From the NCBI GenBank assembly GCA_964421785.1, contig CAYQZG010000029.1, positions 1-32,323 on the forward strand: a DNA stretch of 32,323 nucleotides, written 5' to 3'. The stretch comes from SKLM01 sp964421785 (lineage in GTDB: Bacteria > Chloroflexota > Anaerolineae > B4-G1). Shown one piece after another: positions 15,878 to 24,747 of the stretch. Each line of letters opens with the position of its first letter. The stretch's first letter is position 1. The position numbers and the translations under genes are program-made. The notes under the pieces are model-generated. The model was given only the letters and a program-made list of their open reading frames with translations. It was not told the origin of the DNA and did no database searches.

Positions 15878-17898
15878 CTATTCAGTCAGGAACTCGTCCA
15901 CGTTGTCGGCGGTGATGAGCACCCCGTCGATGGGGATGAACTCGGGCACTTCCTCGCCCTTGATGATCCTCATGGCCAACTCTACGCCCTCGCTGCCCAT
16001 GCGGGCCGGGTTCTGAGCCATCGATGCTTCCATCTCACCAGCCTTGATGGCCTTCAACGCCACCGGCAGCCCGTCAAAGCCGACGAGCGTGATCTGGTCG
16101 AGCAGGCCCTTGTCGCGAATCACCGACAGGGCGGCCACCGCACCGGGGTCGAAGGCGACGAAAACGGCCACCATGTCAGGATTGGCGGTCAGGGCGTTCT
16201 GAGTTAGCTCGGCGGTCTTGTTCTCGTCCCAGTCGGACCAGTCACCAATGACCTCCATCCCGGCAGCTTCCAGTTGTTCCTCCACCCCCTGCTTGCGGGC
16301 GTCGCCGGTCTGGTGACCAACCGAGCCACCCAGAACCAGCGCCTTGCCCTCGCCTCCCGTCTGCTCAACGATGTAGTCGCCTGCCACGCGGGCCGCCGCC
16401 AGGTTGTCCGTCTGAATCAGGGTCGACACCCATGGGTGGTCGATGCCCGTATCAACGGTGATGACGGGGATGCCCGCTTCCTGCGCCTTGTTGAAGGAGT
16501 CATCCCAACCCCGCGAGTCGGCCGCACCGACGATAATCGCATCCACTCCCTGAGTGATGGCCGTGTCAACGGCTGCCTTCTGCGCCTCGGCGTCCTGAAC
16601 CTCGGTGGTCAGGTTGACGAACTCGACGCCCATCTCCTCGGCCTCGGCCTCGGCCGCCCGAGCCAGGGTCAACCAGAACTCGTTGGTCGAAGAAAAGCCG
16701 GAGAAGGCGATCGTCATGTCTTCAGGCGCCTTGGCCTCGCTGGGCGGTTCCTCACCCTCTTCCTCTTTCAGGAACTCGTCCACGTTGTCGGCGGTGATGA
16801 GCACCCCGTCGATGGGGATGAANNNNNNNNNNNNNNNNNNNNNNNNNNNNNNNNNNNNNNNNNNNNNNNNNNNNNNNNNNNNNNNNNNNNNNNNNNNNNN
16901 NNNNNNNNNNNNNNNNNNNNNNTCAGGAACTCGTCCACGTTGTCGGCGGTGATGAGCACCCCGTCGATGGGGATGAACTCGGGCACTTCCTCGCCCTTGA
17001 TGATCCTCATGGCCAACTCTACGCCCTCGCTGCCCATGCGGGCCGGGTTCTGAGCCATCGATGCTTCCATCTCACCAGCCTTGATGGCCTTCAACGCCAC
17101 CGGCAGCCCGTCAAAGCCGACGAGCGTGATCTGGTCGAGCAGGCCCTTGTCGCGAATCACCGACAGGGCGGCCACCGCACCGGGGTCGAAGGCGACGAAA
17201 ACGGCCACCATGTCAGGATTGGCGGTCAGGGCGTTCTGAGTTAGCTCGGCGGTCTTGTTCTCGTCCCAGTCGGACCAGTCACCAATGACCTCCATCCCGG
17301 CAGCTTCCAGTTGTTCCTCCACCCCCTGCTTGCGGGCGTCGCCGGTCTGGTGACCAACCGAGCCACCCAGAACCAGCGCCTTGCCCTCGCCTCCCGTCTG
17401 CTCAACGATGTAGTCGCCTGCCACGCGGGCCGCCGCCAGGTTGTCCGTCTGAATCAGGGTCGACACCCATGGGTGGTCGATGCCCGTATCAACGGTGATG
17501 ACGGGGATGCCCGCTTCCTGCGCCTTGTTGAAGGAGTCATCCCAACCCCGCGAGTCGGCCGCACCGACGATAATCGCATCCACTCCCTGAGTGATGGCCG
17601 TGTCAACGGCTGCCTTCTGCGCCTCGGCGTCCTGAACCTCGGTGGTCAGGTTGACGAACTCGACGCCCATCTCCTCGGCCTTGGCCTCGGCCGCCCGAGC
17701 CAGGGTTAACCAGAACTCGTTGGTCGAAGAAAAGCCAGAGAAGGCGATCGTCGGCTGGTCTGTCTTGGGCGCTTCAGTGGGCTCCACCACGTCAGTAGGC
17801 TCGGCCTCTTCAGTGGCCGGGCCACCACAACTGGCCACCACCAGCGAAGCGACAATCAGCGCCAACAGAAGTACGTGCTGCATCTTTCTCGTCTTCAT
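15878..17898 (-). CDS. Lipoprotein sugar-binding protein with tandem duplicated periplasmic-binding domain (contains assembly gap)
   Basis: It starts at ATG 17898 (GGAGG six bases upstream) with a lipoprotein signal ending VVAS-Cys24, then a Glu/Pro/Thr-rich linker and an RbsB-like type I binding domain (TIAFSGFSSTNEFWLTLARA ... DGVLITADNVDEFL). At 16923 the sequence enters 100 N. Beyond it the same domain end is followed by the linker KEEEGEEPPSEAKAPED and a second, almost identical domain ending at a stop at 15878. If the gap merely hides the 55-base overlap, the pieces join in frame as 621 aa. More copies inside the gap cannot be excluded. The second domain has no signal or start of its own, so it is not a separate gene. 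It delivers substrate, likely a deoxysugar, to the adjacent permease. Confidence 0.8.
15886..16715 (-). repeat. Direct repeat copy A (second binding domain)
   Basis: 830 bases matching 16923-17752 at a constant offset of 1037. Compared by eye only three positions differ, all within the last 60 bases (the 5' side of the coding copy); one changes Glu to Lys and two are silent. Such identity indicates very recent duplication or ongoing gene conversion. Confidence 0.93.
16823..16922. other. Assembly gap of 100 N
   Basis: Exactly 100 undetermined bases. The 55 bases to the left (16768-16822) are identical to the 55 bases to the right (16923-16977). Their shared end coincides with the point where the two binding-domain copies diverge (stop versus linker). 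This is what a k=55 assembly graph would leave at a repeat branch, so the gap length is a placeholder, not a measurement. Confidence 0.95.
16923..17752 (-). repeat. Direct repeat copy B (first binding domain)
   Basis: Partner of 15886-16715. This copy is the one preceded by the lipoprotein signal and the N-terminal linker. The repeat begins exactly where the linker ends and the binding domain starts (TIAFSGF), and ends at the last Leu codon of the domain. The duplicated unit is therefore a whole folded domain. Confidence 0.93.
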
Positions 17899-17988
17899 TC
17901 TATTCCTCCGTTTCGGTTTCTTGGTTCTATCGACAAACGGGAGCATGACAGACCTTTGCTTTCACCCACCTCCTTTCAACTCTGAATG

Positions 17989-18909
17989 CTAGGTTCTCGC
18001 ACGCCTTTGAAGCGTATCGATCCAGACGGCAACGACAATCACCACGCCGATAGACACCTGCTGCCAGAACGACTGGACGTGCAGGTGAATCAGGCCTGCT
18101 TGAAGCGTCTTGATGATGAGCACGCCGATGACGGTCCGCCACACACCGCCCACGCCGCCGAACATACTGGTACCGCCGATGACGGTGGCAGCGATGACCC
18201 ACAGTTCCATGCCTTGGCCCCGGTTCGGTGTAGCGAAGTCCAGCCGCGCCGCCTGCACGATGGCGGCCAGCGCAGCCGTAAGGCCACTGATGCAATAGAC
18301 GATGACAATGACCAGTTTGACCGGTATGCCAGATAATCGGGCAACTTCTCGGTTGCCGCCGATGGCATAGGAGTTGAAGCCCAACCGTGTTTTCGAGAGA
18401 ACGAACCACATCACAACTACAGCGAGGAGGGTGATGATGACCGGGCCGACAAAACCGGCCCCGAGCCACTTGAAGGAATCAGGAAAGCGAGACATATCCT
18501 TGCCCATGCCGATCATGTTGGCCACACCTCTGGCAGCCATCATCATACCCAGCGTGGCTACCAGGGTGGGAACGCCGGTGGTTACGATGACCAGACCGTT
18601 GATCACGCCACATACGGTCCCAGCAGCAAGGCCGCCGAGGACACAAACCCACACCGGCAATCCGGCGAGGAGCAAACTCCCAGTGACACAAGAAACCAGC
18701 GCCAGGAGAGAGCCAACTGATAGATCGAGCTGCCCGGAGATGAGCGTGATCGTCGTGCCGGTCGCCATGATAAGTAGCACAGCGGACTGCTCAAAAACGT
18801 CTCTGATGGCTACCGGCTGCCGATAGGTTGGCGCAAGGATGAAGAGCACAGCGTTGATGGCGACGAGGCCGAGCAAGGGCCCGAGCATTGCTTTCAGTTG
18901 TTTTGTCAT
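17989..18909 (-). CDS. Sugar ABC importer permease (RbsC-like)
   Basis: 306 aa, about the family length, with eight to ten hydrophobic segments. RbsC/XylH family features are LISGQLDLSVGSLLALVSC, GVINGLVIVTTGVPTLVATLG, the coupling region SYAIGGNREVARLSGIPV (ATPase contact) and VIGGTSMFGGVGGVWRTVIG. AAGGAG lies eight bases before the ATG. It forms the membrane pore, presumably as a homodimer, for the binding protein and double ATPase encoded just downstream in the order permease, binding protein, ATPase. It lies 192 bases after the MttB-like gene; I see no convincing promoter or terminator in that gap. Confidence 0.93.
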   Translation of the reverse strand: MTKQLKAMLGPLLGLVAINAVLFILAPTYRQPVAIRDVFEQSAVLLIMATGTTITLISGQLDLSVGSLLALVSCVTGSLLLAGLPVWVCVLGGLAAGTVCGVINGLVIVTTGVPTLVATLGMMMAARGVANMIGMGKDMSRFPDSFKWLGAGFVGPVIITLLAVVVMWFVLSKTRLGFNSYAIGGNREVARLSGIPVKLVIVIVYCISGLTAALAAIVQAARLDFATPNRGQGMELWVIAATVIGGTSMFGGVGGVWRTVIGVLIIKTLQAGLIHLHVQSFWQQVSIGVVIVVAVWIDTLQRRART

Positions 18910-19101
18910 CTACTTATCTCCTTCGGTTCGGTGTGAACGCAAGACCTCTTAGCGATGCAAGTTGCTACTGAAACGGCGGGCCCGGGACAGATTGCCTCTA
19001 AACCGACTCAGGGCAGAGCTCAACCAAGTCGAATCCCAACAGTACCTGTCTAGGCTCTGCTTAGAACGTCTTACATCGGAGCACCGGGGTTCCTTCACAG
19101 C

Positions 19102-20580
19102 TCAGCCGTAGGCCTCCCATTCCTCATCAGTTATCAGACCCTGCTCCCTATAGTATTCTCTCGCTTCTTGCAATATCCTCTCTATCTCCGTCTCTTGGCT
19201 AGGCGTCAAGGGAGGGTCAACCTCATGGGTAGCCAGTAGCTCCTCCATCCTGTCTTTTGCGTAGTCAATGCAGTCCTTCTTACCCGCCTGCGACCATTCA
19301 GGGTAAGTCAGTCTGTCAGCTGCCTTTGGGATATACTGCTCTCTCCTCCACCAATCTCTAGTATGCTGTTTCGCCAGGTAGTGACCCGGGATCGGACCCA
19401 CCTCGTTTATCAGATCCACACCAAGGCTCTCATCGGTAACAGTGACGCCTTCCAGAAAGCGCCCAATCATGCCAGCTATGTCATCGTCTAGTATTGCTTG
19501 GACGGGGTGAGCCGTAATCTCACCGTACAGGCTGCTGTACAACTGGAGAACACTCGAACCAGATAGAGCCGAGAGAAGGGTAGGCATCATCTTCTGATAG
19601 CCTACCTGGAAGTCGATGCCCTTTGAATTGGTGGGACCGCAAGAAGAGGACACCGTAGGAACGCCATATTTCCGCCATACCTGGTTAAACGCCACATTGT
19701 GCAAAGAAACCCCTACCTCGCCAAAAGCAGGGCTCCCGTTTCTCATATTCTGCGGCAACACCAGGTCCGCCACTGATACTCTTGCTCCCGGCTTCAGGAG
19801 CTGCAGAAGCACAATATAGGAGATCAGTTCAGCGTTACTGACGATCACCGCCCCAGCTATACTGGCAGGTGCAGTAGCTCCAATGGTAGCACCATCCCAT
19901 ATCATACTGGGCAAATCGTGTTCGGCGGCCAAGAAACAGGCGTTCACTTGATCCTCGTAACAGGTCAAAGGGGATGAGGTGTTTGGGTTGGCAAAAATCT
20001 CTGATCCAACGGCCTTTGCCATCCTTATCGTAAACCTGTCGATGTCGTTGTTTGCTATCGCCACTGTAACCTTTGTCGAATGCCTTATTCTGAGAGCAAC
20101 GCCCTCTACTTCCTTCATCACTTCAGGGATGCCACCGCTGAATCCGAAGTAGGGATAGGCGTTCAGGAAATGGACATTGTCCAATGCATCCAGAACGGTT
20201 ACGAGGTCTGCATGTTCTTGTCTTGTTGGCGATCGCTGTTCCCAGGTGTCCAAGTCGACGGTATCGGTCCCAGGGAAGTTGAAGAAGAGGACACGGTCTG
20301 GACTGAAGATCAGATCATGCCTTGGGTTTCTCGCCTTGACACGGAAGCTGGTGGGACACTTGCGCAGCGATTCTTCAACCAGGCCGGGAGGAAATCTGAC
20401 TCTCTTACTCTCGAGATCTACAGTACAGCCAGCCTTCTCAAACACATTTAGTGCTTCGTCATGATGGATTGTGACTCCCGTTTTCTGAAGCACATCTAAC
20501 GTCCCCTCATGAATCGCGTTGACCTCTTCTTCCGTCAGTATCTCCAACGGTTTGAATTGACGTCTGAATCCCCTGCTCAT
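19102..20580 (-). CDS. MttB-superfamily corrinoid methyltransferase (non-pyrrolysine)
   Basis: 492 aa, the normal length for the trimethylamine/glycine-betaine methyltransferase superfamily. These enzymes move a methyl group from a substrate to Co(I)-corrinoid on a partner protein. Family features are an N-terminal LTEEEVNAIHEGTLDVL, GVTIHHDEAL, FFNFPGTDTVD, then PLTCYEDQVNACFLAAEH, GATAPASIAGA and SSSCGPTNSKGIDFQVGYQ. The frame is uninterrupted, so there is no amber codon for pyrrolysine, as in MtgB and other bacterial homologues. It starts 13 bases after the corrinoid protein gene, its expected partner. Characterised non-Pyl members demethylate quaternary amines; the sugar context here suggests another methylated substrate is possible. 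Confidence 0.9.
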   Translation of the reverse strand: MSRGFRRQFKPLEILTEEEVNAIHEGTLDVLQKTGVTIHHDEALNVFEKAGCTVDLESKRVRFPPGLVEESLRKCPTSFRVKARNPRHDLIFSPDRVLFFNFPGTDTVDLDTWEQRSPTRQEHADLVTVLDALDNVHFLNAYPYFGFSGGIPEVMKEVEGVALRIRHSTKVTVAIANNDIDRFTIRMAKAVGSEIFANPNTSSPLTCYEDQVNACFLAAEHDLPSMIWDGATIGATAPASIAGAVIVSNAELISYIVLLQLLKPGARVSVADLVLPQNMRNGSPAFGEVGVSLHNVAFNQVWRKYGVPTVSSSCGPTNSKGIDFQVGYQKMMPTLLSALSGSSVLQLYSSLYGEITAHPVQAILDDDIAGMIGRFLEGVTVTDESLGVDLINEVGPIPGHYLAKQHTRDWWRREQYIPKAADRLTYPEWSQAGKKDCIDYAKDRMEELLATHEVDPPLTPSQETEIERILQEAREYYREQGLITDEEWEAYG

Positions 20581-20593
20581 TTTCCCTTCCCCC

Positions 20594-21268
20594 TTACTGC
20601 CTTGGGATGGTGTCCATCCCCTCCATCAGCCTTCGAGCCAGTTTCGCCGCTCCAGGTGCGGTCGGATCGTATCCATCTGCCCCGATTTCCCTGGCAAACC
20701 CCTCTGTCACTGCCCCTCCTCCCACCATGATCCGCACTTCTTTCTGCAAACCTTCTTCCCTTAACGAATCAACCACCTGCCTTTGTTCGGCAGCCGTCGT
20801 TGTCATCAACGCAGACATGGCAAGGATATCTGCATCGTATTCCCTGACCGCATCCAGGAACTGCTTGGCATTCCGATCTACACCTATGTCACGTACTTCA
20901 AAGCCTTCGGCGACGAGCATGGCCGCCACCATTCCTTTTCCTATCGAGTGTATATCTCCACGAACCGTTCCTATGACCACAGTGCCTAGAGTCGCCCTGT
21001 TCACCCCCCTCCTTTCAACCTCTTCTTCCAGGATTGGCAAGGCGCTCGACATCGCTTCCGCTGCACCAAACAGGCTGGGAAGAAAAACTTCCCCGCTTTC
21101 AAAGGCATCACCGACTTGTCTGATGGCTGTAGTCATCGCACTCAACGCTATCGTAGGATCTACTCCCTCCTCAATTGATCTTTGGGCTAGACTTGCTGCT
21201 CGTTCACTGTCGTACTCCACGATGGCCATTTTCAGGCCTTCAAGGATTTCGCTGTGCTCGACGGGCAT
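20594..21268 (-). CDS. Corrinoid (cobalamin-binding) protein of a methyltransferase system
   Basis: 224 aa with the two-part MtaC/MttC layout: a helical B12-binding-2 domain (about 8-90) and a Rossmann-like B12 domain (about 93-215). DIHSIG (105-110) is the DxHxxG motif whose His ligates cobalt. ALMTTT (153-158) and GGGAVTEGFAREIGADGY (183-200) line the dimethylbenzimidazole pocket. The ATG has a near-perfect AAGGAGGT ribosome site. It shuttles the methyl group between the MttB-like enzyme encoded next and a second methyltransferase. The only candidate for that in the window is the UroD domain fused to the regulator upstream. No RamA-like reductive activase gene is visible here. Confidence 0.93.
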   Translation of the reverse strand: MPVEHSEILEGLKMAIVEYDSERAASLAQRSIEEGVDPTIALSAMTTAIRQVGDAFESGEVFLPSLFGAAEAMSSALPILEEEVERRGVNRATLGTVVIGTVRGDIHSIGKGMVAAMLVAEGFEVRDIGVDRNAKQFLDAVREYDADILAMSALMTTTAAEQRQVVDSLREEGLQKEVRIMVGGGAVTEGFAREIGADGYDPTAPGAAKLARRLMEGMDTIPRQ

Positions 21269-21472
21269 GACAACCTCCTTCGGATAGGGCCCCTACGGAT
21301 CTAATCGGATTCGTCTGCTTTCGCAGTATCTTTCAACAGCCTTCTACTTACTCAAGGGCAGGCCACGTCAGCAACGTGTAGAGCCAGATCGTCTCTTGCG
21401 CCAAGCGTCTCCAAGATCGGTACCGCTGGCACAGGGCGCAGACAAACCGTACTCCTGCCAAAGCCTTGGGCA

Positions 21473-23665
21473 CTACGCTTCCTCCCCCACAAAGCCATAG
21501 CGACCATACTCGTGTACCGCCCGGGCCATGGCGACGACATTCTCCGGCGGAATACCATCCACGATGCCCTTGGAGGAGCCAAGCACGTAACCGCCGCCGG
21601 GCCCCAACTCGGCGCAATACTCGCGTACCACGTCCTCGATCTGCTCTCCACTGCCATAGGTCAGCAAGGCCATCGGGATGTTTCCGATCAGGGCCATCCG
21701 GCCGGCCCACGTCTTCTTGATGTCGAAGATATCATTGTACTCCGGGATGAGAGGATGAAGGACGTCAAATCCCACATCGTACAGGATGGGCAAGACCACG
21801 TCCACCCTGCCATCGGTGTGCAGGGCCACCAGCTTGCCATGCTCCTTGGCGGGAGCGATCAGACGCTCCATACGAGGCGAGAAGAGCTCCGTAAACAGAT
21901 CTTTGGGCATCATGAGGCCCACGTCGTGGGCGACGTCGTCGCTGACCATGATGAAGGCCAGGTCGCTGCCGAAGCGGTCGCAAACGGCGCGCACCACCCG
22001 CTCCTGGTGCACCAGAAACATGTCCATCGTCCTTTCGAGAAGGGCCCTGTTCTGATAAAGCATATGCAGCGCCTCGTTGATGCCCACGGCCAGCATAGCT
22101 CTGTCGAAAAAGGACGTGACGTTGACAAACACGCCCACGCCCGTCCCCTGCGCTGCGCGAAGGTATCTCTCCAGATGGCTCAGCTGCCCGGCCAACCCGG
22201 GGAGGGATGCCAGGTCGTCCAGATCAACGCGGGTCTGCACCGCGGCGTCGCTTGGTCGCCAGGCGACGTGGCACGCCACTGCATCGATGCCCAGCCGCAG
22301 GGCGAACGCCACGTGATCCTCGGGCGTGATGGCCCAACCATCCATACCGCTGTCGGCAGCGTCAGACGCCAGCTCGCGCCCCAGAACGTGTTCGCAGATG
22401 GGTTTGCTGGTCACCTGGAGCTCGAGATAGGGCACCCGATCCGCCTCCTGATGTCGAAGAGCCTGCAGCAAGCGATTGACGTCGGGTCTGCAATACCGCT
22501 GAACCGGCGCCCCCTGTCCGGTGCGGAAGACGATGGTCTCTTCATCAGACGCGGAGAGGCCCAATCCATTCTCCGAGCTCAGCGGTTTCACCAGTGTGCT
22601 CTCCGGCTCCATGTCGGGGGAGACCGGCAAGGAGAGAAGGCAGTCCGCATCCCCCGTCCCCTTCAGCCTGCTCCCACAGGAGTGGCGCACGAGCAGACGC
22701 GTGGGCAGCACGACCTCGCGTGGCTTCAGCTCCTGCTCGCTGTCCAGGCGGCTGAGAAGCAGCTGAGACGCGTTCACGCCCATATCGTACGCCGGCTGGA
22801 CGACGACGGTGAGGAACGGAAAGACGCGCGAGATGTTGGGCAGCTCGTCAAAACAGACCAGAGCGATGTCGTGGGGGATGCGCAGGCCGCGCTCGCCCAG
22901 CGCCTCGATCACACCCATGGCGATCACGTTGTTGGCCGCAAAGATGGCCGTGGGCTCCAGGCCCTCATCCAACATGCTGCGGGTCGACTCCCGGCCGGAT
23001 GCGGCGCGGTACTCGCCCTGTCGGATCAGACGGAGGTCGATGGGGATGCCCGCCTCGGTAAGCGCCATACGATAGCCGGCGATGCGATCCTCCGCCGTCG
23101 AGGTGTTCAGCGGGCCGGAAAGCATCGCGATGCGCCTATGGCCCAGGCTGATCAGGTGCTGAACCAGAGCCCTTGCCCCGGCGACAGAATCGCAATAGAC
23201 CGAGTCGACCTCCCATCCCTCAATGCGCCGGTCGATAATGACCGTGGGGACGTTTCGCCGCCGTAGCCTGGTCAGGTTGCGGGCATCGGCGTCATACGGT
23301 GCGATAATGGCGCCATCCACCCGCTGGGCAACGAGGGCATCCAGGTAGCGGCTCTGCTTGGCCGGATCCTCATCGGTGTTGTAGAGCAGGACGGAATAAT
23401 CGTGGCTCTGAGCGGTGTCCTCCACGCCTCGCGCTACCGTGGTCCAGAAGGGATTGGTGATATCAGGGACCATGAGGGCCAGGGTATGCGTCTGCTTCGA
23501 GCGCAGGCTTCTCGCCGCCACGCTGGGCACGTACCCCAACTCCTCGATAGCCCGCTCCACCTTTTCCTGCGTGGTCGCGCTAACGTTTCCCGCATCATTG
23601 ATGACCCGGGAGACGGTGACCGGGGAGACCCCGGCCCGTTCGGCAACGTCGTTAATGGTCGGCAA
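21473..23665 (-). CDS. LacI-family regulator fused to a UroD-type (MtaA/CmuA-like) domain
   Basis: 730 aa. Residues 1-50 form a LacI helix-turn-helix (TINDVAERAGVSPVTVSRVI) with the hinge helix SVAARSLRS. Residues 60-332 form a type I periplasmic-binding-like effector domain ending LPTRLLVRHSCGS. A linker covers about 333-394. Residues 395-725 are a uroporphyrinogen-decarboxylase-superfamily domain: NRLLQALRHQEADRVPYLEL at its start, LHTDG at 615-619, LHPLIPEYND, and GGYVLGSSKGIVDGIPPENV near its end. MtaA-type methyltransferases bind zinc through His-x-Cys; here the Cys is Asp618. The start is TTG at 23665 with GAGGT five bases upstream. It heads the corrinoid and sugar genes and probably represses them through the inverted repeat in its leader. 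One continuous frame supports a real fusion. Confidence 0.88.
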   Translation of the reverse strand: MPTINDVAERAGVSPVTVSRVINDAGNVSATTQEKVERAIEELGYVPSVAARSLRSKQTHTLALMVPDITNPFWTTVARGVEDTAQSHDYSVLLYNTDEDPAKQSRYLDALVAQRVDGAIIAPYDADARNLTRLRRRNVPTVIIDRRIEGWEVDSVYCDSVAGARALVQHLISLGHRRIAMLSGPLNTSTAEDRIAGYRMALTEAGIPIDLRLIRQGEYRAASGRESTRSMLDEGLEPTAIFAANNVIAMGVIEALGERGLRIPHDIALVCFDELPNISRVFPFLTVVVQPAYDMGVNASQLLLSRLDSEQELKPREVVLPTRLLVRHSCGSRLKGTGDADCLLSLPVSPDMEPESTLVKPLSSENGLGLSASDEETIVFRTGQGAPVQRYCRPDVNRLLQALRHQEADRVPYLELQVTSKPICEHVLGRELASDAADSGMDGWAITPEDHVAFALRLGIDAVACHVAWRPSDAAVQTRVDLDDLASLPGLAGQLSHLERYLRAAQGTGVGVFVNVTSFFDRAMLAVGINEALHMLYQNRALLERTMDMFLVHQERVVRAVCDRFGSDLAFIMVSDDVAHDVGLMMPKDLFTELFSPRMERLIAPAKEHGKLVALHTDGRVDVVLPILYDVGFDVLHPLIPEYNDIFDIKKTWAGRMALIGNIPMALLTYGSGEQIEDVVREYCAELGPGGGYVLGSSKGIVDGIPPENVVAMARAVHEYGRYGFVGEEA

Positions 23666-23733
23666 TGGTTACCTCGAATAGCGTTGTGGTAAGGAGCAGC
23701 GACCGGCGAAAACGTTACCAGACTTGTGGATGG

Positions 23734-23763
23734 AACCGATACCAAATGGTTATGGTATCGGTT
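23734..23763. promoter_or_regulatory. Putative operator: perfect 10-10-10 inverted repeat
   Basis: AACCGATACC (23734-23743), ten bases of spacer, then GGTATCGGTT (23754-23763). It lies immediately downstream of the predicted start point of the LacI-UroD gene, at about +4 to +33, where a bound repressor would block elongation. A second LacI-like site, GAAAACGTTACC with a central ACGT, lies at 23708-23719. Autoregulation by the LacI domain is the natural reading. Confidence 0.65.
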
Positions 23764-23773
23764 TCATGGCCCT

Positions 23774-23802
23774 AGTATACAGCATTCGGTGCGCTATGTC
23801 AA
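23774..23802 (-). promoter_or_regulatory. Sigma-70-type promoter of the catabolic locus
   Basis: On the minus strand TTGACA (23802-23797) and TATACT (23779-23774) have an optimal 17-base spacer. Transcription would begin near 23767 and give a leader of about 100 bases before the TTG start of the LacI-UroD gene. No comparably clear promoter was seen in the gaps before the genes down to 7660, so this may drive much of the locus. Confidence 0.75.
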
Positions 23803-23860
23803 GGGGTATCGCTAGATTTGCGAGGAATAATGCTGGGATCTCTGGAGAGCCTCTTTCCGT

Positions 23861-24661
23861 CTACGGCTTCTGGCCGACGTACACCCCGTACCCCACGTCG
23901 CCCACTATATCCCTGGGCAACGACTGCGCCACGTCCTTCAGAAAGGCTCGGGAGGCCGGGTCCCTGAAGATGGTGGTCAGTGTCCTCAGCAGCACCCTTA
24001 TGTACCACCGACAGCCATACCGCTCCAGCCGCCCTCTGCTCTCCCTGGGTAGGTCGACCGGCTGCGCGTGCCCGACCACGTCCTCCAGCCCGGCGGCCTC
24101 CAGCAGCTCGATCCAGTCCTCGGCCTGCAGCGCGTCCGCGTAGACGGTGCGCTTGTAGCAAGCTGCCCTCTCCGGCGATGGCGGGTTGAGCCACGTCATC
24201 TCGGTGATGCCTACGTAGCCGCCGGGCCTGGTCACCCGCGCGTAGCCACGCACAGCACTGAGCTTGTCCGCGAAGAAGACGTTCAGCGATTCCATGATGA
24301 CGGCGTCGAAAGGACCATCCGCAAAGGGCAGCCTTCGCGCATCGGCCGCCGCAAACGCCACCCGATCCTCCACCCTATCGGTCCTGGCCCTCTCCTGCGA
24401 TTGCTGAACCATCCCCTCCAACAGATCGACAGCGACCACCCGACAGCCCAGCGCTTTCGCCAGGTAGGAGGGCGTGGCTCCCACGCCGGTGCCGACGTCC
24501 AGCACGCGGTCTCCGCGGCCGACGTGACATAGCTCCACCAACCGACGGGTGGCCTCCATGCTCCCCAAATGCTTGGTGAGCCCAAGGTTGGCCAAAAACT
24601 CGAAGTAGCCCCGCGCTTCCTGCACCGCCGCCATCTCCTTGCCCATCCTATGCTTGCCCAC
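23861..24661 (-). CDS. Class I SAM-dependent methyltransferase
   Basis: 266 aa from a GTG at 24661; ATG codons at 24646 and 24634 are alternatives, and none has a well-spaced ribosome site. Motif I, RVLDVGTGVGATPSYLAKAL, binds SAM. VVAVDLLEGM gives the acidic ribose ligand, AAADARRLPFADGPFDAVIM is the usual motif II region, and TRPGGYVGITE follows. The C-terminal 80 residues are Arg-rich and aromatic, with no membrane segment. The overall form resembles UbiE/Coq5-type small-molecule methyltransferases; the substrate is unknown. It lies between the toxin-antitoxin unit and the catabolic locus, 165 bases from the former, and seems to belong to neither. Confidence 0.85.
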   Translation of the reverse strand: MGKHRMGKEMAAVQEARGYFEFLANLGLTKHLGSMEATRRLVELCHVGRGDRVLDVGTGVGATPSYLAKALGCRVVAVDLLEGMVQQSQERARTDRVEDRVAFAAADARRLPFADGPFDAVIMESLNVFFADKLSAVRGYARVTRPGGYVGITEMTWLNPPSPERAACYKRTVYADALQAEDWIELLEAAGLEDVVGHAQPVDLPRESRGRLERYGCRWYIRVLLRTLTTIFRDPASRAFLKDVAQSLPRDIVGDVGYGVYVGQKP

Positions 24662-24747
24662 CCTCTACCACGGACAGCCAGAAGCCCCACAGTGAGGTTG
24701 AGTTGTCAGCCCGCGCAGCAGAGCGCGGTGGTTCAGCGTGCGCCAGG

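Noticed and set aside
15878..16804. Treating the second binding domain as an independent 308-aa gene starting at 16804
   Set aside because: The proposed start lies within the end of another copy of the domain, with no ribosome site and no signal peptide. The repeat structure explains it better as part of one tandem protein.
18910..19101. Separate promoter for the sugar importer genes
   Set aside because: Candidate boxes such as TTGGTT and TTTAGA in the 192-base gap are far from consensus, and no palindrome accompanies them. Not supportable.
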